A stretch of 64,000 nt of DNA from Boswellia sacra (taxonomy: Eukaryota > Streptophyta > Magnoliopsida > Sapindales > Burseraceae), in assembly GCA_013180625.2 (NCBI GenBank), contig SNVD02010473.1, positions 2,790,001-2,854,000 on the forward strand, read 5' to 3'. Each line of letters starts with the position of its first letter. Position 1 is the stretch's first letter. The notes under the pieces are model-generated. The model had not been told where the DNA came from. It searched no databases and worked only from the letters and a program-made list of their open reading frames with translations. Both the position numbers and the translations under genes were made by a program. This document shows, piece after piece, positions 22,110-33,191 of this stretch.

Positions 22110-25100
22110 TCAGAGAAACAAACATCTCACCTTCTTGACGTCTGTCATGCCTGAAACATATTGCCTTCCTTTCTTAAGTAGTTCAATACGTGCTTTGAAG
22201 AAGCGATTTTGTTCGTCAACCTAATAAACGGAGTTGGATAAGAATACTTAGCGCAATTAAAAGTACTGGTATTGAGAATGCAGAATTATTAAAACCATAA
22301 GAAGACATTTTGGACACTATACAGGCCATATTCATCATTTGCAGATCGTCTAAATAAATTCTTTAATTTGAAGAGTTGGTTACTCAACATCTGTTTTAGA
22401 ATAATATTCCAGCAACTACAGAATTACCAGTGGCAAAGCAATGAAAGCATAAATTAAAGTGACAAACATTTTAAGTTAACAGAAGCAAATGTAAGATTGG
22501 CTACCAAAATTGATAGGAAATTATCACAGGGTGCCCGTGAAAGATTGTTTTCTAAATTTTTGCTCCTTTCAAGAAAGAATAAAATACTTGACTCAGCTTG
22601 CTATAAATTCTTCTCTAAGACAAAGTAAAATCAGTATTAAAGCATTGCAATATCAAGCTAGCTTGAGCATTATGCAAAATACTATCAAAGTACTAACATG
22701 CAAGGCAATTGAATTTTTCCCTTTTAAACCATTGTTTTGGAAGACAGGAAAAATAAATAAACAAATAAATTAAATCCATTCTGACTCCTAACTAAGAAAC
22801 TCCATTTATTACAATATCAACCTAAGCACCCGTGGGTAAAATGAGATTGATGGACAACTATTGTAGCAATTCGATTTTTCTCAAGATGAAAGATAAATTT
22901 TGGAGATAAAAAAGAAACCAACTATTAGAACACCTTGTACATTCATAGTCAATTATACAAGGAAAAGAATCCTAATTTCTTGTGTAAAATCATGCTTAAA
23001 GTTGTTTTGAATTAAGGAAAGAGGAAAAAGCTCAACTACTATATGACCAAGAACTTCTGGCGATTATAAATGCATGTTAACAAAAACTCTAAAGCAGACC
23101 ACTATTATTTTAATTCCAAATGGAGAATAGCTATGCTATTCTAAAAGAACTCACTCTTTCCAGCATACGTGTCAAGTACTGCATCTCATTCTTCTTTTCT
23201 GTTGACAAATTGCCTGCAAAATCCATTATATTTGTCCTTCATGTCAGTCAAGGCGCTTGAAATAAGAAGTCTATAAAATTAAGGGTGCAGTAGAATAAAT
23301 TACTTGTAGATCAAGTAGAAAACCCATGGAAAACCGGATCCAACATGAAGCAATGGAGTCGGATAATCCTCATTTGTTGTCATAAAGTCACATTTGTGAC
23401 CCAATCAAAAGCATGAATAATGAGAATTGAAAAAAAAAAAAAAAAGAAGTCAGGAGTTCTCCATCTGTGGTTCTTTGTTTTCAATTCCTATTTTCTATTT
23501 GCTATTATAATTTTTAGTAGGCCAACTAACTCTCTCAAGGAAGAATTGAGAAAAAGTTATTGTGTTACTACTAAGTTACCTTAACACCAGAGAACAGAAC
23601 ACATGGCAACTCTCGATCTTTTCTTTCTTGACAAAAGAAGGATAAATCCTAAAATCAATCAGGTGCAGGAGATTAAAGTGCATACTTCAATCTGGGAAAA
23701 ATGGTAACATGTATGTAACCATCCCCAACCATCTACTACTACCGTTGGCTATTAAGTATATGCCTTCATATATGCTGCCGGAGCTTTGGTTCAAGCAGAA
23801 ATTGTTTACTAGGCATCTGAGCGCTATGTAAACATTGTGGGAAATAGGATACTTCTTTTTTCTGCCTTGTGATGCTATAGCAATTTGGACAAATTTTATA
23901 CAATATCAAGGACTGGATTATTAATCTATGGTCTATATTTATAAGCAAAATAAGTCCATGGTCCTCAAATCAATGACAAATAGAGCAACAGGCTCCTTTC
24001 CAACATTTTTTATTTTATTTTATTTTATCTTTTAAGCAATAGGCAGATTCACACTCCCAAAGTGCCTTTAAAAATAGGCCTTTTAGAATGTGGGATGTTG
24101 GTAAGATGATATCTTAATTTTAGAAGAATTGCTTCGTTTTGACTCGTGAAAGGCAATGTTTGTATGGCTTAAAATATCCACATGGTCTCTTAAATATAAA
24201 CACTTCTTAACTCTTCAAACGAGAAACTTAAAACAAGAAACAGTGAATTCTAAAGTGAACTCTACAGATTCTCCACAACAACAATAATTTATGAATTAAA
24301 GACCAAACAATTACCATCCAGAAATTAACACAAACTCACCATCTTCAAATGATAAAATTACGATGTTCCAATACCAAAGATATCACTGGTAAAATTAATG
24401 TTTATCCACTACTCTCCTAGAAGATGCTGCGAATGACTTCATGTGTGCATTTAGTGACTTTCTATTAGCCATACAAAATCAAGAAACATAGATTTGAGAA
24501 ATATTAAAATTTGCATCTTAAGCCTCAAACAGTTCCATTAACAATCCGTATTACATTCCATCATACATATAACAGACATAGTTGTGTTCATGTTTAATAA
24601 GCAATTTTATCAATTAAAAAGATAGTAGCAGTACACATATTTTCATTTCTAGGGATTACATATACATACTTATTTGATGTCAACGGGTCCATACTTTGTT
24701 CTTCCACAAGTTGCTCTACGGTATCGAGAGCGGGCAGCGCCTACGAATTCAAACGCCAATTCGACATGCCAAATCCAATACAGGACCTGATGAGTTTCAG
24801 ACTCCAGAAACAGATATATGTAGAAACAAGTGTAGAAAACGACCCTACCTGAGTTTGAAGACATAAAGACTGAAACTCGTCCTGAAAAATGCATAAACAA
24901 AAGAGGGAAAGAAAGTTAGAATTCAACCAATTTAAAAATGTATAGAATAATACAAAGGATAAGGAGGAATTATATTTATACCTCAATATTTACATGCAAG
25001 GAAGTAATGACCTGAAAATATTGATAGCTTCATTAGCATTAGTTTAGATTTTGAAATTGATCGTAAAAGTAAAGTGGTGTTTTGAAAGCAAATTTACCTG

Positions 25101-25325
25101 GATAAAGAGGCGGTGGAGAAAGTGGTGAATTTATCAAAAGCCTTGCCGAATTCCTTCCAAGTGAAAAAAACAAAATTGATGAAAAGAAGAGAAGAGAATG
25201 AATATAAGAGTGAGAAGAGAAAGAAAAGTCACCTGTTTGGAGCAGGTAGTCAGAAGAGAGCGGATTGCCAACTTGAAGGAGTTGTTCAGATCCGATTGTC
25301 TTGACCCCACCATTAAACCACCCAT
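22110..25325 (-). pseudogene. NNF1/PMF1-like kinetochore protein gene, frame disrupted as read
   Basis: Family role: NNF1 is a subunit of the MIS12 kinetochore complex. Coding segments on the minus strand: 25325-25233 (starting MGGLMVGSRQSDLNNSFKLA), 25153-25098, 25011-24982 (VITSLHVNIE), 24881-24849 (DEFQSLCLQTQ), 24740-24670 (ALPALDTVEQLVEEQS...), 23213-23155 (NLSTEKKNEMQYLTRMLER) and 22220-22110 (DEQNRFFKARIELLKK, stop). The coiled-coil-like end and the LCLQTQ/VEQLVEEQS blocks suggest NNF1. Two joins do not hold frame. Segment 2 is open as EFGKAFDKFTTF at its start but as LHRLFIQ at its end, implying an indel near 25,110-25,120. Between 24,670 and 23,213 the phase is off, so a short exon may be missing from my reading. 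The remaining segments have good splice signals and conserved-looking protein, so it could also be a working gene with an assembly error. Family assignment is from remembered motifs. Confidence 0.6.
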
Positions 25326-26429
25326 CTTATTCCTCAAATCAAATCAAATTAATGCAACCTCAACTCTTAACTCTACGTGGGAAAACGAAGATTCCGGTGG
25401 CGATATCAGGAGGAACTTGGTGGAATCGTATCGCCGGTTGTCTTTAACGGGTAGGGGAGTTGAGGAGCGGATGCGCGGGAAGAGGAGAGGAAAGGAAAAT
25501 GGTGCCCGCTTTGTTGATTTGAAATTTGCAACCCCAACAAGTCCAAACCAACAGATGCTGCCAAGGAAAGGCTCTTGCATCAATCTGGGCTTTCGTATAA
25601 GCGGAGGCCCAACCCATTGTTATGGTCCTTCTTAAGTCCAATATTGATCCTTACACAGCTTTAGACTGAAATCATGAATCTTTGTACATAATTATGGACA
25701 GATGCAGATATTTAAAAATAAATAAATAAAATCTATCTAGTATATAAGGTTCTGTTTTTTTTATGAATTCAAATCCTGTTTTCTATGTTGTACATTTTTC
25801 AATGTAATTTATACTCAATCTCAATCACATATCCTTTTTAAAATTCAAAATAATTCAAAATCAACTATATATTTCTAAATTCAATAGAAAACAAAAATAC
25901 TGGATTCATAAAAGAATATACCCATTCTTCATCCTTTTTGGACCCTTTATTAAACAAAAAATTCATGCATAAGAAATATTTGTTCAGGAGTAATGGAAGG
26001 TATACAATCAAATTATACAACTCAATCTATACAACCTGACTCGGCACATAGTCATTAGATTGGTAGGTTGAACTTTATTCATTAAAGTTTATTCAATTTA
26101 TTTTTTATTTTTACCCACTCAACAATAATTTATGCTATGTCAAATTATATGAATTAGGCTATACAACTTAACTTGTTTGTACACCTATTATTACCTTTTG
26201 TTAGGATTGAGATTTTGTGATTAAAGCAATCACTTTTTACTCTTCTTTAACTTTAATACCATATTAGAGACCATGTTAAATTAGTTTCTTAGACATGAAC
26301 ATCTAATGAAGGTATGTATGCTACAAATTGAATAAATTGTTGATGTAAATTTATACAAATGCTTCACAAAACACATATATATATACTATAAAGAGTATTC
26401 TAATTGCCTTAAGTTATTGTTCCAGCTAA
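25326..26429. other. Upstream region of the NNF1-like gene
   Basis: The first ~320 bases (to ~25,640) are GC-richer and open in several frames on both strands (up to 145 codons on the plus strand). I read this as 5' UTR/promoter, because no frame resembles a known protein. Beyond 25,640 the DNA is AT-rich with no gene visible. Confidence 0.5.
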
Positions 26430-26763
26430 CTGATTAATTAAAGAAAATATATATAACCCACGTTATTGGCTACTTAATTGATTCACTAATCAATCTTATT
26501 TAACTAATTTATTACTAGCACAGATTATTCAAACCCACCAACTACTACAAGTATTAACTTCACGATAAGAAGCTTCCCACTGCGGTCTCTTTAAAACTTA
26601 CAAACTTTCATGGTTGCTTCCAATTAAGAGCTTCTGGGTTCTGCTTAACCCTAATGTGATTTTCAAGACAAGTTCATCTACTTACTATTTCTCTTGAAAG
26701 ACAAGGACCCCCCAAGTTTCAAACATATAGTTTATCTAAGCTTCTCTTGTCAAGTAAACACAA
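26430..26763. repeat. ~320-bp direct repeat, copy 2
   Basis: Second copy of the segment at 21,237-21,553, same orientation, from TGATTAATTAAAGAAAATA to CTTGTCAAGTAAACACAAA. It differs by scattered substitutions and small indels. It lies upstream of the NNF1-like gene, so the two copies bracket that gene at ~5.2 kb spacing. Confidence 0.85.
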
Positions 26764-26964
26764 AGCGGATCTTGCTCAAGACTTTTTCTCCTGACCTAAT
26801 CTTGATTATTAAACTCTTCCATTGTTTTAGCCGTCCAAGTGTTTTCATTTACTTCAGTTATCAATCCAATTAATGATTCATCACTAAACAACGATGATTG
26901 GTTCATCACTTTCCAAACCTACTTAATCAACACCTTACTTTGTTCCGAGATGTTTCACCAAATA

Positions 26965-26969
<5 letters not shown>

Positions 26970-27028
<59 letters not shown>
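26970..27028. repeat. (TA)n microsatellite
   Basis: An uninterrupted TA tract of about 58 bases. It runs through the end of an otherwise meaningless open frame. Likely highly length-variable. Confidence 0.95.
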
Positions 27029-27032
<4 letters not shown>

Positions 27033-29814
27033 TATATAGAAATCTAACCTCTTGCAGTTGCCGTACGTAAGATATGTGTATTATATGTATAATGTAATGT
27101 TGTGATACATACTTTGTTTCCTTTAATTAGTTTTGAACTAAATATATCATTAAATAATTATGCTAACCAGCTAGTTACGATATTGACTTCATGGTTAATT
27201 AAATAGTTAATTACTTAATCATATAATCGATTACCATATACGAACTTTCCTATAAAAGGATATATGTGATCAATGTACATATCAATTATATATCATCGAT
27301 TTTAATATATTTCATTTAGTTTTCATCTTGACATCATCACGTATCTTATTACGATATCAATTTAATTAATTTCACGTATAGATAATTTTGTATGATGAGA
27401 AATAAAAGTCTTGCTGCAGTACTGAAAGAATAAAAAGCAAATTCAATTTAAGCGGGAGCCGAAAGATCAATATTGTTCCTTGCTGCAAGGCTTCAAAAGA
27501 TTAAAGATTTGCAACCAAAGATTTGCACAAGCAAAACTGAGAAAAAAAAAAAAACCCTCTTATTGGTTTAAGAGATTCAAGAAGCTAATAAAAATGGAAT
27601 TTTTTCTTAATATTCTAAGAATTTGTTTTCGTAATTTCATAATCACGTATTTTCTTCCCATTTCATTGATTTTCTACCCCTAAAATTCTTTCTTGATCAC
27701 AATATTCATAAGTGACGTGCTTTGTTGAACAATTCATTTAAAAAGGAAATTAAGGTTTAATTAATCTCAAAATTATAATGTACTTAAAACTAGCTGAAAC
27801 CACCCAAATGCTACAAAGCCCCTAGTTATTTGATTAAATTAATAATGTATCGAATAATTAAACTAACCAATTAAAATATACTATATATATTAAATATCAA
27901 GTTGGAAGTATTTATATTCCATAATGGATCATATTACAACATTTTGAGGAAAGAAACAAAGGACAATCTACAGCATTTCAGCCACTGTGTTGCGCTGGGA
28001 TCACGAAACTAAGTTCCAATTATAGCTTATAACTTACTATCATGTACAATATAAATTAATCATTGCTCAATTTATATAAATATATTCTTTATCAACGCAA
28101 AAGCTAGTGGGGCATGTTTGGTGATTCAGGTAATCTTTCAATATTAACACTTGCATTACCTGAATCAATCACAAGATTTCAAAAGCATGAACAGAGACTC
28201 TTCTTAAGAAAGTTTTTATTCTATTAGGTAGGAGAGAGTTCATTTCAGAAAAAGACTTTGTCAAGTAATAGTTGCAGCTAAATTATTCCATTCACATGTG
28301 TTCGATCAATCGATCTAATAAGCACACTGCACACGCATGGAAGGATAATTAATTAATTAATTACTTTCTGTTTGTTTTCTTGTATTAATGATCCATGTTG
28401 ATTAATTATTTTTGTGATATATATAAAATTGGGTTTTAGGTTTCGGGGCCTACGCCCCCATCTAACTTAAGTCATTAATGTGAAGTCTTTTGAACGCAAA
28501 ATGTCAAATTTAGGCTTACTAGTAATCGAAGTGAAGGCGGCAAGATGACAAATTAAGCGTATTATTTGCAGTGAAGGCGGCAAGAATCATTACACATGTT
28601 GAACTTTATTATTCGTTTTGTTCTAATTGATTCTTGATCCTTTGTTTTTCTTAATAATAATAATAATAATAAATCTTAATTCGTTGAATGGCGAACCCTT
28701 ATTCAACGATCTTTGAAGCCATCCAATTTGCCTTGATCTAACTATGATTATTTGTGGTTTATTTTGGAAATATTTGTAAAAGTCCTTTTCTTTTTTTTGT
28801 TTTTTTTAAAAGGAGCACTTATAATAAGTGTAATAATTTCTTAAAAGTACTCCAATAATTGAATTTATTTCGTAATTAATGCTCTAACTTTCGCTTTTTT
28901 ATCCTCAAAAAACTTGCTAAAGTTGATAAAACTAAAGCACTTCTAGTTACTTAAAAGAAAATTGTTAATTAACGATCTTAATCACGAGAGATAATTCCAA
29001 GCATATATATCCCAAAAGCACTTTTTTTCAGAATGACATAATTAAAATGGGACAAGATGAGGGAAGTTAAAATAATTCAAGGAGATGATGACTCAAGTCA
29101 TATGTTGATGACTCTACATAGGCGGCTTAATTACTTGAAAATTAATTAATAAGGACTCAATCCATCAATGATGGTAGTTAGTAAGATTCGTGAAGATTTT
29201 GCCTTTGTAAACAAAGCTTAGATCTCAACGTCAATCACGCAAACATGTTAGAAATTACTTTACATATAAATAATAAATATAATAATCTTTTCAATTAAAA
29301 TCTAGCACTAATCGTCATGGTGGACCTCATCTAAATTCAAACACATCCATCTTTCACTTAAAACAAGTTCTTCATGTTAGGTTTCATTTTCTGAACTAAC
29401 CCTTTGTCTCATTCTCTTTGAATTAAAGTATATATATATAGAAAGTGTATCTAATCCTAACGTTCATATACACAATTAATTAAACATCGTCATATCATGT
29501 TATTGACACATGGGTCGAGTCATAAATCAATCTCCATTAGTTATCTAACTTCTTTTAATTTTGAGCATCATGAAATGTGTTCATAATTTCCAATTTAATT
29601 ACAAAAACAATTTGTATATATACAAAGTCTCCTCACATAAGCGTTTCAATTATGTTAATTAATAGTTTAATCTTATCTTTTGTTGATCAATATTGTATTA
29701 CCTAGCTAGATCTATATACAAGTATATTATATATATAGGCTGCTATGCTATGACACAAAAGCCTAGCTTATTGATTTCTTGCTCTAGATTACTCAAACAA
29801 ATTTCTTGCTTTCT
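27029..29814. other. AT-rich intergenic region upstream of the zinc-finger gene
   Basis: No coding segment recognised. It contains a hairpin at 28,122-28,167 beside a GGGGCATGTTTGG terminus-like motif, a repeated GTGAAGGCGGCAAGA at ~28,522 and ~28,573, and a short (AAT)n run near 28,655-28,672. The last kilobase is presumably promoter of the zinc-finger gene. Confidence 0.5.
28110..28172. repeat. Perfect 13-bp hairpin arms beside a TIR-like end
   Basis: TGATTCAGGTAAT (28,122-28,134) is the exact reverse complement of ATTACCTGAATCA (28,155-28,167), with a 20-base loop. GGGGCATGTTTGG precedes it, similar to the terminus of the element at 20.6-21.2 kb. This could be a tiny deletion derivative or one end of a foldback element. 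Confidence 0.5.
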
Positions 29815-30047
29815 CTCCTTCCCTTCCAAGCTCCCAGATTTTCTCAACCAACTCTTACTGTAACCCTAAACTTGTTTACTTGATCAATCTCTCTATATAT
29901 ATCTCACAACTCCTTCCCTTCCAAGCTCACTGATATGGTGATCAATATTTCGCATATGGAAGATAATTACAAGTAGTTCATTTTTCCTTGTTTTACACTT
30001 TATTTCAATCAATCTTCATCTATCTCTCTTTAGTTTCTGTCTCTGCT
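29815..30047 (+). promoter_or_regulatory. Leader region of the zinc-finger gene, with repeated pyrimidine-rich motif and uORF
   Basis: CTCCTTCCCTTCCAAGCTC occurs twice exactly, at 29,815-29,833 and 29,910-29,928. Between them a TCTCTATATATATCTC stretch could act as a TATA region. If the transcript starts upstream, a 13-codon uORF (29,935-29,976, [13 protein letters not shown]) precedes the main ATG at 30,048. Confidence 0.45.
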
Positions 30048-30761
30048 ATGGCTGATATAGACTACCAAACGAAACCAAACAGCACATCGACAAGTCTAAA
30101 GCTGTTCGGTTTCAACATTTCAGAAGAAAACAGTGTCTTGGATTCATCGATTGGAAGCAAACCCCATGACCAATCTGATCGTCTTCATCACCACCACCAT
30201 CATCATCAATCGATTCTCGAATCCAATAATATTATTACCTTCCAGTCCAACGATAATAGTAATGTTATTACACGTAAATACGAGTGCCAATACTGTTGCC
30301 GAGAGTTCGCCAACTCACAAGCCCTAGGAGGCCACCAGAACGCTCACAAGAAAGAGAGACAGCTCTTGAAGCGTGCACAACTTCAAGCCACTCGCAATCT
30401 AGTATCCTCAGTACACTTCCAAGACCCCAGATTATCATCAGCCTTCACCTCGCTGCCGCGCCTCCTCGCCCCGGCTCCAGTGGTGCCTCCTCCACCCCAG
30501 TACCGCCCCTCCTTTTACGTGTTGCATGGGAGTGCTACTAGTACTACACAGCCATTGCTAGTGCCTCGCGTCAGTGCTTACAACAACCCTTGCAAGCCCA
30601 CCTCTAGCTTTGGGAGGCGCGTTGAGGAGGATGTGAAAGTGGTGGCCCCTCCTCAGCTCCGAATTGGTAATGGGAGACTTTTGGCGGAGGATGGGAGGCC
30701 GAGGATTGAGGGGGGTTTGCCTTTGGATTTGCATCTGGGTCTTGGGCCTGCGGTGCCCTAG
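30048..30761 (+). CDS. C2H2 (QALGGH) zinc-finger transcription factor with C-terminal EAR motif, 237 aa
   Basis: A single-finger plant C1-1i type C2H2 factor, probably nuclear. The finger is Cys80-x2-Cys83 ... His96-x3-His100 within [27 protein letters not shown] is the plant-specific DNA-contact motif. The basic [16 protein letters not shown] follows. The C-terminus carries LDLHLGL (residues 226-232), an EAR-type repression motif recruiting TOPLESS-like co-repressors in this family. A run of seven His lies near residues 47-53 and a Pro-rich stretch at ~145-155. The finger and flank most resemble ZFP5/ZFP6/GIS-clade regulators of trichome and root-hair development under gibberellin/cytokinin; which paralogue is uncertain. 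Intronless, as usual for the class. The start is the ATG at 30,048; an in-frame extension upstream to 29,988 begins at TTG and is rejected. A ~18-T run follows the stop. Confidence 0.92.
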   Translation: MADIDYQTKPNSTSTSLKLFGFNISEENSVLDSSIGSKPHDQSDRLHHHHHHHQSILESNNIITFQSNDNSNVITRKYECQYCCREFANSQALGGHQNAHKKERQLLKRAQLQATRNLVSSVHFQDPRLSSAFTSLPRLLAPAPVVPPPPQYRPSFYVLHGSATSTTQPLLVPRVSAYNNPCKPTSSFGRRVEEDVKVVAPPQLRIGNGRLLAEDGRPRIEGGLPLDLHLGLGPAVP

Positions 30762-31983
30762 GAACCCTTTTTTTTTTTTTTTTTTTGAAGATGTGAAAAT
30801 GGGGTCTTTCTGTTAATGTAAATTTTTCAATTTCTCATCATCACAGCTTGTCTTGTTAATCTATGACCAAAAGAGGAAATGATTAACTTTGATTTCTTGA
30901 GCAAATCAACTATATAGACATGTTTTGTGATCACTAGCTAGCTAGCTGCTATAATCTAGTTCAATTATTAGATCCCTCCGTGAAATGGGTAAAATCTCTC
31001 ATTAATTGTTTTGGTGAATTACATCAATTATATGATATCGTTCGAATATATATCAAGCTTAGATATGATTTGCTTAAACTTTGATTTGTATATAAAGGAT
31101 AGAATCCAAAGATTCAATCGGAATCATAGTGTATCGAGTTGGATTGTGCTATTATAACCTATTTTGCCTATGAACATGTACTATCTTAACTTTTTTTTCT
31201 TTTAAATTTTTTATTTGTCATCACTTAAATTTTATATTAAATTGAAATATATATATATATATATATATATATATCTAATTTTGTTTTGCACTAATTCGAT
31301 TGTACTAAGTCTCTATCCAAAAAAAAAAAAAAAAATTGTCTATACCTTCAATTAAGGATATATATTAATAATTCAATCCAAGAAGAAGATTCCCGTCCCC
31401 ATGCTCACTTCTTGTATATCTCGATTCCCATTCCCTACTTCATCCTCCATCCTTAATAATTTGGGTGAGGCTGGGATTCAACATTTGATTTTCTAACTTT
31501 TGACTATAAAATTTTTATTAAACACATTATGTCTTATACTTTACATAAAGTTAGAAAAAAAGTATGAAATTCAGTATATGTAATTCTAAGTAAAGAATTA
31601 CAAAAAAAAAAATTACATGGCCAAATATCTTAATTTCTAATATATACATAATAAATATTTATTAATTGTAAGGTAGGTTCGGAGAAGTGTTAGGATTCTC
31701 AACCATGTCTCCTAAGAATTGCGGGTTAAAACATCCAAATCCATAAGTTGTTTTTGCATCCCTATTTTCAAAATATAAATTAATGATGACTTTCCTTATT
31801 AAGTTAGACCACACATAGATGCTTGAATTTTTAATAATGAATATGATGGCTTAGATAATGCAACTTAATTTTTTGATGCTGTTTAATAGTCATTCAATCC
31901 TTATAATTCAATAACTATAAATTTGTTGACTTGATTCTAAAAATAATAATCACCATTTAATTAATAATGTTAGTTTTACTAAC
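30762..31983. other. 3' flank of the zinc-finger gene
   Basis: Contains the presumed 3' UTR, a poly(T) run at ~30,769, a (TA)n tract at ~31,246-31,275 and a poly(A) run at ~31,320. No gene seen. Confidence 0.5.
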
Positions 31984-32098
31984 TTTGTATACAAACTTAT
32001 GCTTACAAACTGATATGTCATACGATAAATGACGAGTGATGATGTGTGAATAAATGAGTAATGTCATATCATTTTATATACATAAGTTTGTATACAAA
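31984..32098. mobile_element. MITE with perfect 18-bp terminal inverted repeats (115 bp)
   Basis: Left end TTTGTATACAAACTTATG (31,984-32,001) is the exact reverse complement of CATAAGTTTGTATACAAA (32,081-32,098). Inside, TGATATGTCAT and ATGTCATATCA continue the foldback with few mismatches, so the single strand would form a long hairpin. No coding capacity; no clear target-site duplication. Confidence 0.85.
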
Positions 32099-33191
32099 AT
32101 AAGTAATACTACTCCCCTTTTAACTCCTTAATTTCTTACAACTATTTGAGTGTATTATAAGGAGGGCTGTAAATTAAACTAATGAAAAAGATACAAATAC
32201 ACACATTGTAATGATTAACAATGAGATTAGACTATATTTGATCATTTTAATATAATATAAAAGGATAAAAATAAATAATTAATTAATTACCAAATACTTC
32301 TATAATTACAATAATGTTACATTTAATTGTTTTAGGATAATCTTACGAAGTATTATAAAAAAGTCTAGCTTATTAACAATCGAACTTTCTATGTTATGAG
32401 TTTTTTTTTAAAGATATGAGTAATTATGTAAAATTTTACACTTATCTACTTTTATATAAAATATTTTTTTTATTATGACCTAATAATTAATTCTTCATCA
32501 TTATCAATTACATTAATACGTAATATTTATTTATAAAATGGGCCACTTCAGTCAAAAAACCATGGGATGGGCCTACCCCAAGCCCACTAAAGAAATGTTG
32601 ATGAAATAAATATCTCCCTCAGCCAAAGCCAATTCTGCGAATGAAAACATACATAAACAAGCCAAGCCTCAAACTGAGCCGTGTAACCCATTTAGTTTTT
32701 GCACTTGCAGTTTTGTTAATCTTCGAATTGAAGTGCTGCTTTAAAACACAAGAAGGAGGTCAGTTCCTGTTCATTTTTCGAGTTCATGATGTGGGTTCCT
32801 TTCTTTTTCTCTTATTTTCTCTGCTTGTGTAATAACTTTGAACTGCTTACACTTCAACTAATCTTCGTCATCATTACTGGCTTCTGTTGTTCTCTGATTT
32901 TATATATTTGCTTCTTGATATATAGCTTTACCTATGTGATATAAGCTTGTTGCTATCTTTATTGGGTTTGATTCAATTGATGATTTTTTCACTAATTTTG
33001 CTTATCCCAATGAAGATTTTTCGTTTGAAAGAAAACAAAATATCCATACTGAGAACTTAGTTTCCTTTTTCCTATGACCATTTTCTCAGCAACTTGGTAG
33101 TGTTTGTATGTATTTATGTTTAGGGATATACTTTTTTTTTATTGCTAAATAGTTTCTTGTCGGTAATGTGTTGTTTTGTGTAAACAGGTCA
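32099..33191. other. Intergenic DNA and 5' UTR of peptidyl-tRNA hydrolase
   Basis: AT-rich to about 32,530. From ~32,550 the composition changes and probably marks the leader; CTGTGTAAACAG|GTCAATG at ~33,181-33,194 looks like the acceptor of a 5' UTR intron ending four bases before the ATG. The 63-codon frame at 32,641 resembles no known protein. Confidence 0.5.

Noticed and set aside
25198..25635. 145-codon plus-strand open frame overlapping the NNF1 first exon
   Set aside because: It runs antisense to coding exon 1 and the leader, resembles no family, and overlapping frames on both strands are open because the DNA is GC-richer and purine-biased.
26700..26763. miRNA-type hairpin in the 320-bp repeat (CTTGAAAGACAAG against CTTCTCTTGTCAAG)
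   Set aside because: Pairing breaks after about five bases; the fold is too weak to support a precursor call.
26839..27039. 66-codon frame ending in a Tyr/Ile repeat
   Set aside because: Its second half is the (TA)n microsatellite.
29988..30047. N-terminal extension of the zinc-finger protein
   Set aside because: It begins at TTG, not ATG, and encodes a hydrophobic stretch not expected in this family; the ATG at 30,048 is the natural start.
30186..30207. Seven-histidine run suggesting a cloning tag
   Set aside because: It is interrupted in codon use (CAT/CAC mixed) and embedded in a natural plant gene; His runs are common in plant transcription factors.
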